Positions 22,219-34,900 of a stretch of DNA of 64,000 nucleotides are shown in pieces; within the stretch, counting starts at the first letter, position 1, and each line of letters starts with the position of its first letter. Made by a program: the position numbers and the translations under genes. The notes below the pieces were generated by a model. It was not told the DNA's origin and ran no database searches. It worked only from the letters and a program-made list of their open reading frames with translations. This DNA is from Bugulina stolonifera (lineage: Eukaryota; Bryozoa; Gymnolaemata; Cheilostomatida; Bugulidae): positions 30,009,818 through 30,073,817 of the forward strand of contig OW285187.1 in the NCBI GenBank assembly GCA_935421135.1. Direction: 5' to 3'.

Positions 22219-23597
22219 TCACAAAAGACTTGATTGGCCACCAGTAAAGTTTGCTAGACTATGAGGCATAAATGGAGACATCATTGGGAGGAATCCTAGA
22301 GACGGCCTTGGATTGGCAGCAGGGATAACAGTAGAGTTTCTGCTGGCGAGGTGATTTAATAAAAATGGATTATACATTGGGCCTGGAAACCCAGGCATGC
22401 CCATAACACTTGGGCTATGAAAGTCTGCAATCTTTGGTGGTGGACTAGGTATAGAATCAAATATACTATTCGACGTTTTCTGCTTCTTAGCCTGTGGGGA
22501 ACATGGTTCCTCGTGGCGGGTTATATTGTCACTACTATTCATTATATTGTCTATTGTAAATGCACTTCTTTTTCTACTAACTGTGGGTGATGGTAGACTG
22601 GGTACAGGTGACTTTGGGTGTAGAAGTGGCTGCTGCTGTTGATGCATGTCTGTAGGTTTCTCAGAGTTTGGTTTAGTCGATGTAGTTGAGGGGGGTGTAG
22701 CGGAATCCGTCTCTCTTAGTTCAATTGGATCTCCTGTACTGTATGCTGCAAAAATAAAATGAACACATTAAAATTTTATAATAGTTATTGCAACTATATT
22801 CTACAAGATGAAAGAAAATCTCAAAGCTAGTACATAATTATTTTGACTCTATCATAACAATAATGCGCTTGTAAAATGAACAAACAGAGAAGTGTTATAT
22901 GCTGTCTTCTTTACTAAACGATTATGTCACCCACAGCCACATGCTAAATATTTTAGGAACTATGCATATTATGCATTTTACTAAATAACTTAATTTTCAT
23001 TTTGGCGTCTTTTGATATTTGCCGAATCTCGCACATGTAGCAAACACTGTATTTTAAATGAAACTTACTTGTTATATCATCAGAGATTTCATGGTCTTCT
23101 ATAAATGAACCGGCATCATCGCTCTCAGCTTCCTCACTGCCGCCAGCCTTGCTCCTCCTCTTTCTACGTCTGTAGTTTCCGTTCTCAAACATATCCTCGC
23201 ACTTGGGGTCAAGAGTCCAGTAGTTTCCTTTACCGGGTTTTCCTTTTTCTCTGGCCACCTTCATGAAGCAATCGTTGAGACTAAGGTTGTGGCGGATAGA
23301 GTTTTGCCAGCCCTGCTTATTCTCATGATAATATGGAAATCTATCCATGATAAACTGGTAGATGCCATTTAAAGTTATTTTTCTGTCTGGCGCGCTTTTA
23401 ACCGCCATTGCAATGAGAGCTATGTAGCTGTACGGCGGTTTTTGAGGTTGCTCTCTTTGTTTCATGTCTGCAAGCACCTGCAGAGCGTATCGGTTGTATT
23501 CAAACATGTACGGATTATAAGCTGACATAACTGCAGACGCCGAAGGAAAAGCTGGAAATCTCAAGTCAGAGCCAACTAGTGCTGCTGGTGAAGTCAT
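22219..23597 (-). CDS. Forkhead transcription factor, FoxC/FoxL1-like
   Basis: Winged-helix DNA-binding transcription factor, nuclear. Two exons, 23597-23069 and 22745-22219. The donor is A|GTAAG and the acceptor TTGCAG|CA, restoring a Thr codon in phase 1; the product is 351 residues. The forkhead domain spans about residues 53-147, from [14 protein letters not shown] through [16 protein letters not shown] and GNYWTLDP to [11 protein letters not shown], with the helix-3 core [10 protein letters not shown] intact. [13 protein letters not shown] and [12 protein letters not shown] resemble FoxL1 and FoxC, while [14 protein letters not shown] also echoes FoxL2. In exon 2 the motif FTIDNIM matches an EH1-type Groucho-binding motif and resembles the FoxC version. 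The C-terminal part is Pro/Ser/Met-rich. The start was chosen because the upstream sequence has stops and the N-terminus is compact. Confidence 0.93.
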
Positions 23598-25936
23598 GGT
23601 TACAGTTGGATAGAATATACAGAAATGAGTTTGTATCTAAGTAATGGAGTAATTTATAGGAGGTGCTCGACCACCTTCTGTTTGTTGTTATTTTAGCAGA
23701 CAGATTAGACCAATAACATGCAACATAAAGAACGGATAAGCACGCATTGTTTGAACGAGTCAGCTACCGCTTACAGACAGCCAATCAGCTTCAACCAATA
23801 AAGTGTTCAGTTTCAAAAGACCAATAGCGGAGGAAAACATATACCAATGTGTCATTCAATTCAAACCAACAAACATAATAAAAGCAATTGATCTTCCATG
23901 TTTATACAACCATACATTGAAACTGGCTAACAGTATCAAAAAGCAAACAAATTATCATCTTCTTTACAAGAAGGCTTTTAAACTTTCTTTAGACTTATTT
24001 TAGATTCATGCAAAATTCAGGAAAACGGATAATGAATGGGATATGGTTACAAGTATATTAGATAAGGATATTGGAAATTAAGATACGTTTACATTTTACA
24101 CAGCATATGACACGCAAAATAAGGTGTAGAGGAAGCTTTCTCACATATCTAGTTTACAAATCCTTTATCTATTGATTAAAATACATTAAATTACAATCAT
24201 TGAAAGGAAAAAGTTGATAGAATAATGGTGAATGATGTTTTTCTTGTATTGATTGAGCAGGAGGTTGTATAAAAATGTGTTGAATTAATATTTACATACT
24301 ATTATGTATTTAAGAAGGCCATTAAGCTGTTAACACCTCTCTTTATCATGATTTCATTGCAACCAACACTTACGAGTATCTTAATAAATTATGTATACAT
24401 TTTGACAGCATCAAGTTTGGTTTTATCAAAGAGATTTGTGGAAATACAAGATGTAGAGAGACACTAGAACATCCGGATTATAGCTGCTACAGCAATTTAT
24501 TGAATAGTTATTTTTACACACCATCGGGTGTCAATATAAAAATAAGATATTGTTATATCCTACTGTATCATTATTATACAAACACACTGCCTGCTATAAA
24601 ATATATCAGCTGCTTCCATTTTATAGCCTATAAACCATGTTAGAATTCCAAAGTACGTCTCGGTACACTAATAGCCCCTCGTTAAGAGAAAATATATGAA
24701 TTCATTGCTAAACGTCAAGTTTTGAGAAGTTGATGTATACACAATGTAAGTAGAGGTTAGATGTGTGAATAAGTACCATCGAAAGGAAGAGTCCTAGAGC
24801 CTGCAGTTCACACCTGCCCCCACTATCCTATCCAACAGTCAATGCAGCACGCGTCTTTTGCATACTCTTAAAATCACAATGGGCATGTTGCCTCTTTTCA
24901 GACACATGTGGATAAAAAAATTTATCTAAACATGTTTACAATTATTTTGACAACTGCTTTCACTAGAATCAATGACAAAGAAGTTAAAATCAGTAGCTTG
25001 CCTAGCTAATTATTGCTCACTAGCAGTTTCAGTGAATGTTATTTGATTTCTAATTAGAGCACATTAGCAGCTCTTCATTGTAATGAAATACAATGATACA
25101 ACAGTGTAGCATGTTTTTTCATACAGTACTAAATTGAATAGTATTCTAGCTGTATATTATTATAACCATTGTTATGATAGGTTGATGAGATGTAATTGCT
25201 TGACATTTGATTCCCTGCAGTTTTTTGTTAAAGTTTATAATGTTTACATGTATTCACACTTGTATGTGTGTTTGGTATGCATTAGTCTTATGACAGGTGT
25301 GGACTATGGGATGCCATTATTTGTATCAACAATCATATATACCATCAGCTAATTTCCTCACAATTATGATATTTTACTTAGCTCAGCTCTTTAACTCAAG
25401 AATAAATAGCCTAGGGCATTAAGTGAGTTTGCAACACTAACTGATTTTATTGCTCTAAACAATTTATACCCCTTATGGAAATATTTGAAGTCATGCAAAG
25501 GTATAATATATGGAAATATATATACATGCATTAGAATGATAAAACAAGACAGTGTTAGTATAGAATTTAAACACAATATATATTTGCATGGGATAAAAAA
25601 GAAAATAATATCTGTATAATATTAAGTTAGCACCTATTATGGTTATATACTGTATATTTATTTATATTATACATACATTACACCGCAATAACAATATATT
25701 ATTTCTGTTAGTATTTACTGCAATATTATATAGAAAAAATATCATAATATTATAAAATAACAGTTTATTGTTAGTATAATTTTATTCTGAGTATAGAAAC
25801 ACGTTCGGGTACCACTGATGTACATTCGCAAGTAATTTGGCAACAACAAGTATATAGACTTTTGAATAAACTGGAAAATTAAAATACAAAACCGATTTTC
25901 AGTCAACTATTTATTATCGGAGATGAATTAGTTTAT
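23598..25936. other. Intergenic region, forkhead promoter and ANAPC7 3' flank
   Basis: The first few hundred bases are the likely forkhead promoter; no clear TATA box was identified. The rest is AT-rich. No exon recognised. Possible ANAPC7 poly(A) signals (minus-strand AATAAA) lie at about 25910-25915 and at 25932-25937, the latter overlapping the last base of the stop codon. Confidence 0.55.
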
Positions 25937-28900
25937 TCAGTATCCAAGTTCTGGATCTGACCAGGATAAGCTATCCACACCTTCGTTTAGTTCAACCTGA
26001 ATCAATGTAGAGGAAAATAAAAAATAGCAAAGACGACACAAGAGAGAGAAATAAGATAAAATATAACTGTGACAGTAGCTTGATTAGAGTTACAGATTGT
26101 AACTCTTCATTATATAAATATTTATAATATAAATTAGTACGAGTTATAGAACACGATGGAATTACAGAACAGATGTGAAAGCATTACATGCACACAGATG
26201 CAGGGGCTATATGAAAGTTTAGAAACAAAGATGAAAGAGAAAGGAAACGGGTTTAAATTTCACAAGACAACTTTTTAACAGAAAATTTCAAGTTAAATTC
26301 AAATTTGCAATTGAAAGAAAACTCTTTGTGTATTAAGCTAACAAAATAATATTACAATATTAAAAAATGTGTTTGTTCCCTGCGAATTATTAGGAATAGT
26401 TGTGATGTTGAATCTAATGCTTTGTATATCTTATACACATACACACTATTAGTAACCACATGCGACGGGGAAATCGATGCTACGTATATGTTTGAATTAG
26501 CTCGAGAAAAATACAGTTTCAACTTTCATACAATTGTGTAACAAATTTACAAAAAAAATTCAGGCAAAGCATGTTTGCTAATGTATGTAAATATTTAGGT
26601 GAATACAATAATTATTATTACATTAAGATCACTGCTTTGTGTTTCAGAGATCAATATTTCCAATGCACTGTATATAGTTTCTCCCTTTATATCATTCCCA
26701 TATCTCAGCGCACTTAATATTATGTAGCTTAATTTACCGACATGAATACAGACATAAAATTTCTACGAATACATGACGTGTTTACTGACCTACCGAATCA
26801 CTCTAGAACAGATAACATGCTGACATGAAAAGTTTGTATTTTAGTAAATTTTTAAACATAACCTACATGTATTGCAAACAAATAATTTGTTAAAAAGTTG
26901 CTCTTTCTTCAAGCTTATTAAAAGAATTAATGAGATCTACAGATATTACTATTCTTGAGGCGTGTAGAAAATATTATATACATGTACATGTATAGCACAT
27001 AGTATGCTCTGTACCACCACTGTCATTGGTACTGCTACTATAACCAGTACTAATACTACAACTGCCTGCATGTGGCTTGTCACTACTCATTTTACTGACC
27101 GACATCAGATCATCTTCACTAGCTACCATGATGTCTAGAGTATCCACCTCTATACAATGATGTCTAGAGTACCCACCTCTATACAATGATGTCTAGAGTA
27201 CCCACCTCTATACAAGGATGTCTAGAGTACCCACCTCTATACAATGATGTCTAGAGTACCCACCTCTATACAATGATGTCTAGAGTACCCACCTCACTAC
27301 TGTGTTCCAAACTGTCTCCCACGTAGCTCTCATCCATAGCGTTGAGATCTGACCTCTTCTCTGCTTTCTCCATCCCCTCCTTAGCTCTCTTGTTCCCAGG
27401 ATCTAAACTAAGATCAGACAAACCCTTTTTCATATAAAACCAAAATTTACTAATCATATGTGTGGAACCAAGGCTAATAAATGCACTGCACTGATGTCCG
27501 ATGCATAAATAAGCAGTCAGTTTTTTATAACCACTGTTATATAGAATTCAATAAACAAATAGAAGTAAGGACCCCATAACTGTATCTACTGAAATTATAA
27601 CATAACAAAATAATTGGCATGGCTGTAAAGTGCATGTGAATTATTATAGAAATGAGAGGAAGTAAGAAACTGTACTTAGATTCCATTTTGTTTATTTTGA
27701 ATTAAAAGAATCATGATTGGGTGGGTATGAATAAACATGTCATACTACAATGTCATACGTACAATGTATAATGTACATGTTTGTAGTAAAAGGTGTAGAC
27801 ATATTAATACACATAGTCATTAGTGAGTAAGCACAGTAAACACTAAACAGTGTATTACTCTATATTCTCTATTATATACATAGTACCACTCTATAGTTGA
27901 CTGATTCATACAACATGTATATTCAATATTTTTGCTGTTAAGTAAAACATGCCATTTAGCCTAGGTTTCATGCTTGTCAATAGGTTGTGTAGCATGGTAC
28001 TTGGAACACAGGCTATAATATACTACAACATACATGTAATATACAGTACAGTAGAAGCTATATGTAGGACAGTGAGAGGGATTGAACTAATTTATGGAAA
28101 AATGAACTTCAGAAGAACTACAACATTGCAGATACACTTACTCTAAGGCTATATTGTAGTGATTTACTTACTCTAAGGCTATACTATAGTGATTTACTTA
28201 CTCTAAGGCTATACTGTAGTGATTTACTTACTCTAAGGCTATATTGTAGTGATTTACTTACTCTAAGGCTATACTGTAGTGATGCATTGCTTTGGCTCTA
28301 TCTCCCACAACAGAGAGTGAATCTGCCAGAAGCTGGTGCAGCTTGGATGTACTGTTGTCTTTCAGGCAATTTTCTAAACTGTTGAATATCATAATACAAC
28401 CTCCATAACATACAACTATCAAACACACACATAATAACACATAGTATTACATTATTTACACATTTCATGTTTTTGCATCGTGTTTCCCCTCAATCCAACC
28501 CAACTCTAACTATAACCATAATATTGTCCTTAATGAAAGAATAATTCAAGTTTACAATAATTCATATTTCCAAACATATACTTGGTACATGTGTATAGCT
28601 TTACACCATAACATGTGTACTTACATGTGTATAGCTTTACGCCATGACATGTGTACTTACATGTGTATAGCTTTACACCATAACATGTGTACTTACATGT
28701 GTATAGCTTTACACCATAACATGTGTATTACATGTGTATAGCTTTACGTCATGACATGTGTACTTACATGTGTATAGCTTTACGTCATGACATGTGTACT
28801 TACATGTGTATAGCTTTACGTCATAGCATGTGTACTTACATGTGTATAGCTTTACGTCATAACATGTGTACTTCCATGTGTATAGCTTTATGTCATGTCA

Positions 28901-31900
28901 TGTGTACTTACATGTGTATAGCTTTACGTCATAACATGTGTACTTACATGTGTATAGCTTTACCTCATGACGTGTGTACTTACATGTGTATAGCTTTACG
29001 TCATAACATGTGTACTTACATGTGTATAGCTTTACATCATGACATGTGTACTTACATGTGTATAGCTTTACATCATGACGTGTGTACTTACATGTGTATA
29101 GCTTTACATCATAACATGTGTACTTACATGTGTATAGCTTTACGGTGTTTATCTTGTTTAGAAATTATATCAACTAGAGTGTACACAGGGTATACAAAGC
29201 TAGGGTCTGCCTGGATAGATTTCTCTAGGTACATCTTTGCCTGAAACATGGGGGGATAATCATCATACGATAAAAAATATACAATGTATGTAAATGTATT
29301 AACAACAACTTTATTTTACTCGTACATGTATATATACCACACCTTGGCTTGCTGTTTCTGGTTGCCCCGTGCTAATGCCTCACCATACATCTACAAGAGT
29401 AATTAGTGTCAATATATACATTGTATGAATAATTCACTGCACATTAGATAACACATACACATTAGTGAGTGATTAGTGGAGAAGGTAGAATTCTCTCAAG
29501 GCTTATATCGAACCCAATAGTAGGTATAGAATATTTAACAGAATACAGCATCACTATTGGCTCATGGAAAATATGAAGATGTACAAATGGTGGTCCAATA
29601 GTTTAACCCAAGATCGGCATTTATCTCCCTACCTTGTCATGTGCACATAACATACAAAACATAATGATTTAGTTTGCAGACTTGGTCTGAGGTTGCTTCC
29701 TCCATGTTAGCCTGTGGCCCACATATTCTACAGATACTATACTTACGTATAGAGTACTAGGAGTGTTTCCAATATATTTTAGGGCTATGTTTGCCACTGC
29801 AACAGCATCCTTTATGTTGAGTGTCCTCACAGCCGTCTTCAGAGATTCTGTTAAACATAACGACAATCTGGAATGTTCTAGAGGGTTGTATGTAAAAATC
29901 TCAGTTTACTATTTGCTGGAATAAACAAATGCATGCAGTATACAGGCTATAAATGTTTACAACATATAAAGAATGCAAGACAAGGATATAGAACATTGTT
30001 ACTTGTGACATTGTAATGTCGAACCTTTGTAAGCTTCTAGACGAGTTGGACAGTAGCGGAGGGCCTCCCTAAAACACTTGTTTGAGACTGCCAACTTGTT
30101 TTGTAGCCTCAGAGAAATCCCTTTCACAATGTGTGCTGTGTAGGATTTAGGTTCTAGGGCTAACGCCTGTAAAATATTTAACAAGGCTTACATTCATATA
30201 ACTGGCTACGGTATATTCAAGTTATACGAAGTAACAGGGGTAGGCGACTCCCATTGAGATAAAGGTGGATAAGTAATAACTATCGTTAGTGTACCAGTCA
30301 CCTACTTATGTGAACCTATAATTAGGTCAACTCATGTCAATGCGTACAAACTCAAGTTGGGATAGGTGTGAACATATGGAGTGTGAACATATGATCTACC
30401 TTATCAATGAGGTTAATAGCATCTGTGTGGTCATTGGTTAGAATACTGTGGGCACTATTAACTATCCACGGTTCAGGATGATGGGCTCCAGCATTAGCTA
30501 ATCGTGTGCATAGTCTGTAATACACAGTGTTTACACAGAAGTTTACAGAACTGCATTAGAGGCAGTAGAATAGTTTATACACCAGGTACGACCTCTAGCA
30601 TACTATACAATATGAATTGGAGTGTGTCAGAGAAAACTAACTAAGCTAGCAGTAGATCAAACAAGTATTAAAACAGTATAATTTGTAGATATAGACCTTT
30701 TCCGTGATCCGTGAATGAATTGGCTACTCACGTGTAATTTGCCTAATGTTTTCTTATTTATTACATTTCTGGTAGTATTTTGCATTTCTTCATTTTTCAC
30801 GTTTTATATTGGCCTACACTATATTGTGAATACATAATAATAAGAGTGATGTCATAATTCCAAGCAGGTAACTGGGAACCAATGGTAAGTACATACATGT
30901 AGATTGTAACCATGGTAACTGCGTAACTATGGTAACTATGTAAGCATGGCAACTGAGTAAGCATGGTAATTGTAACCATGGTAACTATGTAACCCACCTT
31001 GATAGGGCTGGCTGGTCCCTGCTGTCTAGTAGAAGGTATGCTAGCTTATCTGTATTCCTTATAATCAATGGATTACCATCAAAAAGCTGTGAAAGAATTA
31101 TGACAGCATATGAGATAGGAACAGTAGAAGTATATGTACCTCTATGCTGACACAGAAAAAAGCTCAGTGGAATAAATACTAAGCTAGTCATGTACATCTA
31201 TTGTATCTAGTAATTAGGTGTATGACACACATCTGAGTTGAATATGATAATATATATATATCCATATATCGAAGGCCAATAACCTGTGCAGACTGCACAG
31301 AATGATAATTCTTTGAGATGCTCTTTACTGATTAGAAATCACACACAATTCTGGTACACACCTACATGTATTATGTAAAGACTGTTAAATATAGTTGCTA
31401 AATAATTAAAAATGTTCTATATATCAAATTGTCCCTCAATGTAGAAATAGTACACTTTGTTATTATTTTTGTTGTTCATAAAAATATAATTTGTATTTTT
31501 ATATCTAGATTATTAATGAGTGGTTACCAGCTCCAAAATCAATACAATTTCTGATTTCCAACGAATTCGATTAGACTACCATTCTGTTTACACTCGTTGG
31601 TGTCCTTGAGAATCCTCCCCTTAATATCATGTAATGCAGGTAATATTTTTGATAATAATATTACCATCCCAATAAAATTAATTTATTTTTGCTATAACTT
31701 CATGCCAACAATCCAATGGCTTCACATAAACTTGTAAATATAAAATTCATTTTTATTGGCCAGAAATTGTCAAGTTAGACTTACAGTGATTGGCAGTAGT
31801 TTGTTGTGAAGCCATTCTTATACATAAAAATATCAACAATCTACCAGAGGACAGAATGGCTGAGTGGCAATGTGCTTGCACTTTGGTAAGTGGTGCAATG

Positions 31901-34900
31901 GGTGTCGAGTTCGAACCCCTCCCACGGCCCACTCAGCCAGAAGTTCTTTTTTCCATTTTTAACCAACCCATTACCTCAATACACTATTATTTATTACTTC
32001 AATTTAAAACGCTGCATTTTCTTCATTTTTCATTTATTTATGCAAACATTGGGAACCTTTTAAAGAGAATTATGCTAATATTTCTTAAAAAAAATCAACT
32101 CCAAAATCACAGAAATGACGGTATAAACCACTGGAAGACAGGTCTACATTCTATCGGCTAGTCTAGTTATTCCACCGAAATATAGTAAAAACGAATATTG
32201 AATAATGTACAAAGTATGTTACCAACCTGTTGCCACTGAAGTTTAGCCTGTGCATATTGTCCGTACATAAAGTAAATATCGGCTTTAGTATTCAAAACAT
32301 CTGTGTTCCTAGGACACACCTAAACATGCACCAAATCATGAGGCACCAAATTAATATCATCATTGTAATTTACAGCATATGCAACATAATTATATATACT
32401 ATGGGCCAATATGGTGAGATATTCCATACAGTGTTGCTAGACAACTAATAAAATAATTTGATGCAATTTCCATCTCTTACCGAACCTAAGAACATGCTAA
32501 AATATCTAGCAAAGTAAAGTTGAAACATATTTTAGCACCTGACCTTGTCAAATTTCTGTATTTTACTCAAAGCTGTCATCCAATCAGCATCAACCATGTG
32601 TTGCTGAATGTTGATCCATCCAACCAGCCTGATGAGTAAGAAAGATTTTTAAATGTAACATAGAGAACAAGTGAAGCTCTAAGGCTACCTATTACTAATA
32701 TATAGATGTAGTTGTATATTATATATTTACATAATGGGATCCTTTGAGGGCCCAACCTACCATTCTTCATCATTAACAGACTGGAGTGTGTTGAGCATTA
32801 GTGTAGCTATATTTAGTCTCTGCACTCCTAGACTCATAAGATTTCTAGCAGCTTCTATTGAGAGAGGGCAACTCCTGTGTTAAAAATAACATACAGTGTA
32901 CATATACATTGGTGAACAAAACATTGATCACAATAAGGAGTTGTCATCTCCCAATATTATTTTACAGCAGAATTTCAGAGAGGGCAACTTCCAATTATGG
33001 TCATGATTGTATCATTCCTGTCAAATCAACCACTTGAAGTAAATAAACATGGAAATACTTACTACTGATTAAATATTCATAATTTGTAAGCTGATAGAGT
33101 GTGTATAACCATGTGTTGAGGCAAAAGATGAGGGAAAGATGTATTTTCCAAATGGAAGCCAAGTTTAAATATGTTTAGATGTAGCTTTTACTTTGCTTCT
33201 AGTAGATTGAAGTTAATCAGAGCTGGATAGCGACAAGAGCACAAGAGGTAATCTCTCGGAGATATTTTAATAAAAATTCTAAGGCAGTAAAATTTGCCAG
33301 GAAATTTACTAGTAAGGTAAACAAGCCCCATTTCCATTATAACCAAATTGAACTGCATGTCGATCAATGAGATTACACTTTGAATGAGAATTAAGTATGT
33401 AGTTATTAGAGTTATCCTCTCTCTATAATGCCATTAAAGTGAGAGGAAATAACTCCAAAGATACAATATAACTTATGTGGCAGGTAGGAGAGACCGTAAT
33501 GTGTGTATAGATTTCCTCAGGGAAATAGATTGTTTTACTTCTGATAGCTGGCAATGGAAATAAACGACAAAACTATATACCCAATTAAAGTTATGTCTCA
33601 CATTATATGAACACATGACTTACATGTAGTACACCCACACTGTACATGTACCTCTGTACACCTAGACTGTCATCATATTGTAATATGCCTACTTACCTAA
33701 GCACCTCCTTATATGAAGTTATAGCTGATCTATCCATACCCTCCTCTCTATATAGATTACCTAAAGCCATATTTATACCTATACTTCTATCCTTGGTTGG
33801 TAGAGCTTCCAGCTGACAAAGTATACATACATGTATTATTATACCATTCAACTAATTCATACTCAACCTACACTCCAGTAAAACATAATAAAACAATTTA
33901 GAGTTGTACTGATGCAGATGTATACCTGTAAAACCTTCCTATATCTGCATAAAGTATTTAGCATAATATAATAATGATGGTCATGTTAAAATTATTCATA
34001 AATTAATTGGTTCAACATAGAAGATAGTGTGCTAGAAGATACCACACTTCACACCTATGAATCTATAGACCAGCTGGTACAAAGAGTAAACCTACAACTG
34101 CACTGTGCACCAATATCCATTTGGAGAACAAGATTAATAGATTGAATTATAAGAGATAAATAGCTACCACAGAAATGGCTGCCTTTGGCTGTTTCAATTC
34201 AAGATGTACTTTATACAGTTTATATCTGACAGAAGTTTCACTGGCCAGCTCCTGCAAACAGTACACATAGCATATGCATTTGGAACACTGGTGTGGTTTT
34301 TATTATATGCATATAAGATATCGCACAGTAACAGAAATAAAAGCCTACTGTTGTTATTGTGATTAAACATGCTGCAGCTGTCACGCACACACTTGTTCTC
34401 ACACTCATGTTGTAACTAACTATTTTAATCAGAATTTTCTATAACAAGGCGATGGCTGTCAGGGCAGATCTTGGTTAACTTCTTTTACATGTATAGTCGA
34501 ATAGAAATATAACATCCGAAAAATCCGACACAACACTATTGGACTTACCACATTAGTAGTCGCTCTCTCACTGCTTTCACTTGGTCGTCTGAAAGTGCGC
34601 CTCAGGCCTAGTGCATCCTTATAATGACGCTGGAAGATGAAATACATAAGACAGTTATATAGAAAATAAAATGTACTTTGTAATAAAAAAGTTTGTTGAT
34701 TGCTGAGAGATATGACTGCACCAGAGGCGGAGGTCTCAGGAGGTGAAATAAGTTTCAATCTCTATTTGGTAATGTTTATATATAGTCTATATAATACATT
34801 ACTTCTACATACATCTCAGTAAAAGCACGGGGTTAACTACATACCTCTGCTCTAGCATAGTCTCTAGATTCATACCAAGCATCAGCATAGTAAACATTCA

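Noticed and set aside
28586..29143. Regular 36-bp repeats resembling a CRISPR array
   Set aside because: The units are contiguous with no unique spacers and lie in an animal intron.
28723..29244. Plus-strand 173-codon open frame with a repeated Cys-Ile-Ala-Leu pattern
   Set aside because: It is a read-through of the 36-bp minisatellite on the strand opposite ANAPC7, joined to antisense exon 14; no coding support.
29867..29873. Alternative longer ANAPC7 exon 12 starting at the upstream AG near 29873
   Set aside because: It needs a different donor for exon 11 and breaks the 13-residue spacing that matches the known protein; the AACAG acceptor restores it exactly.
33928..33946. Possible 19-bp microexon between ANAPC7 exons 4 and 5
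   Set aside because: It reads ATA TAG in the required phase, and exons 4 and 5 already join in frame with the family sequence.
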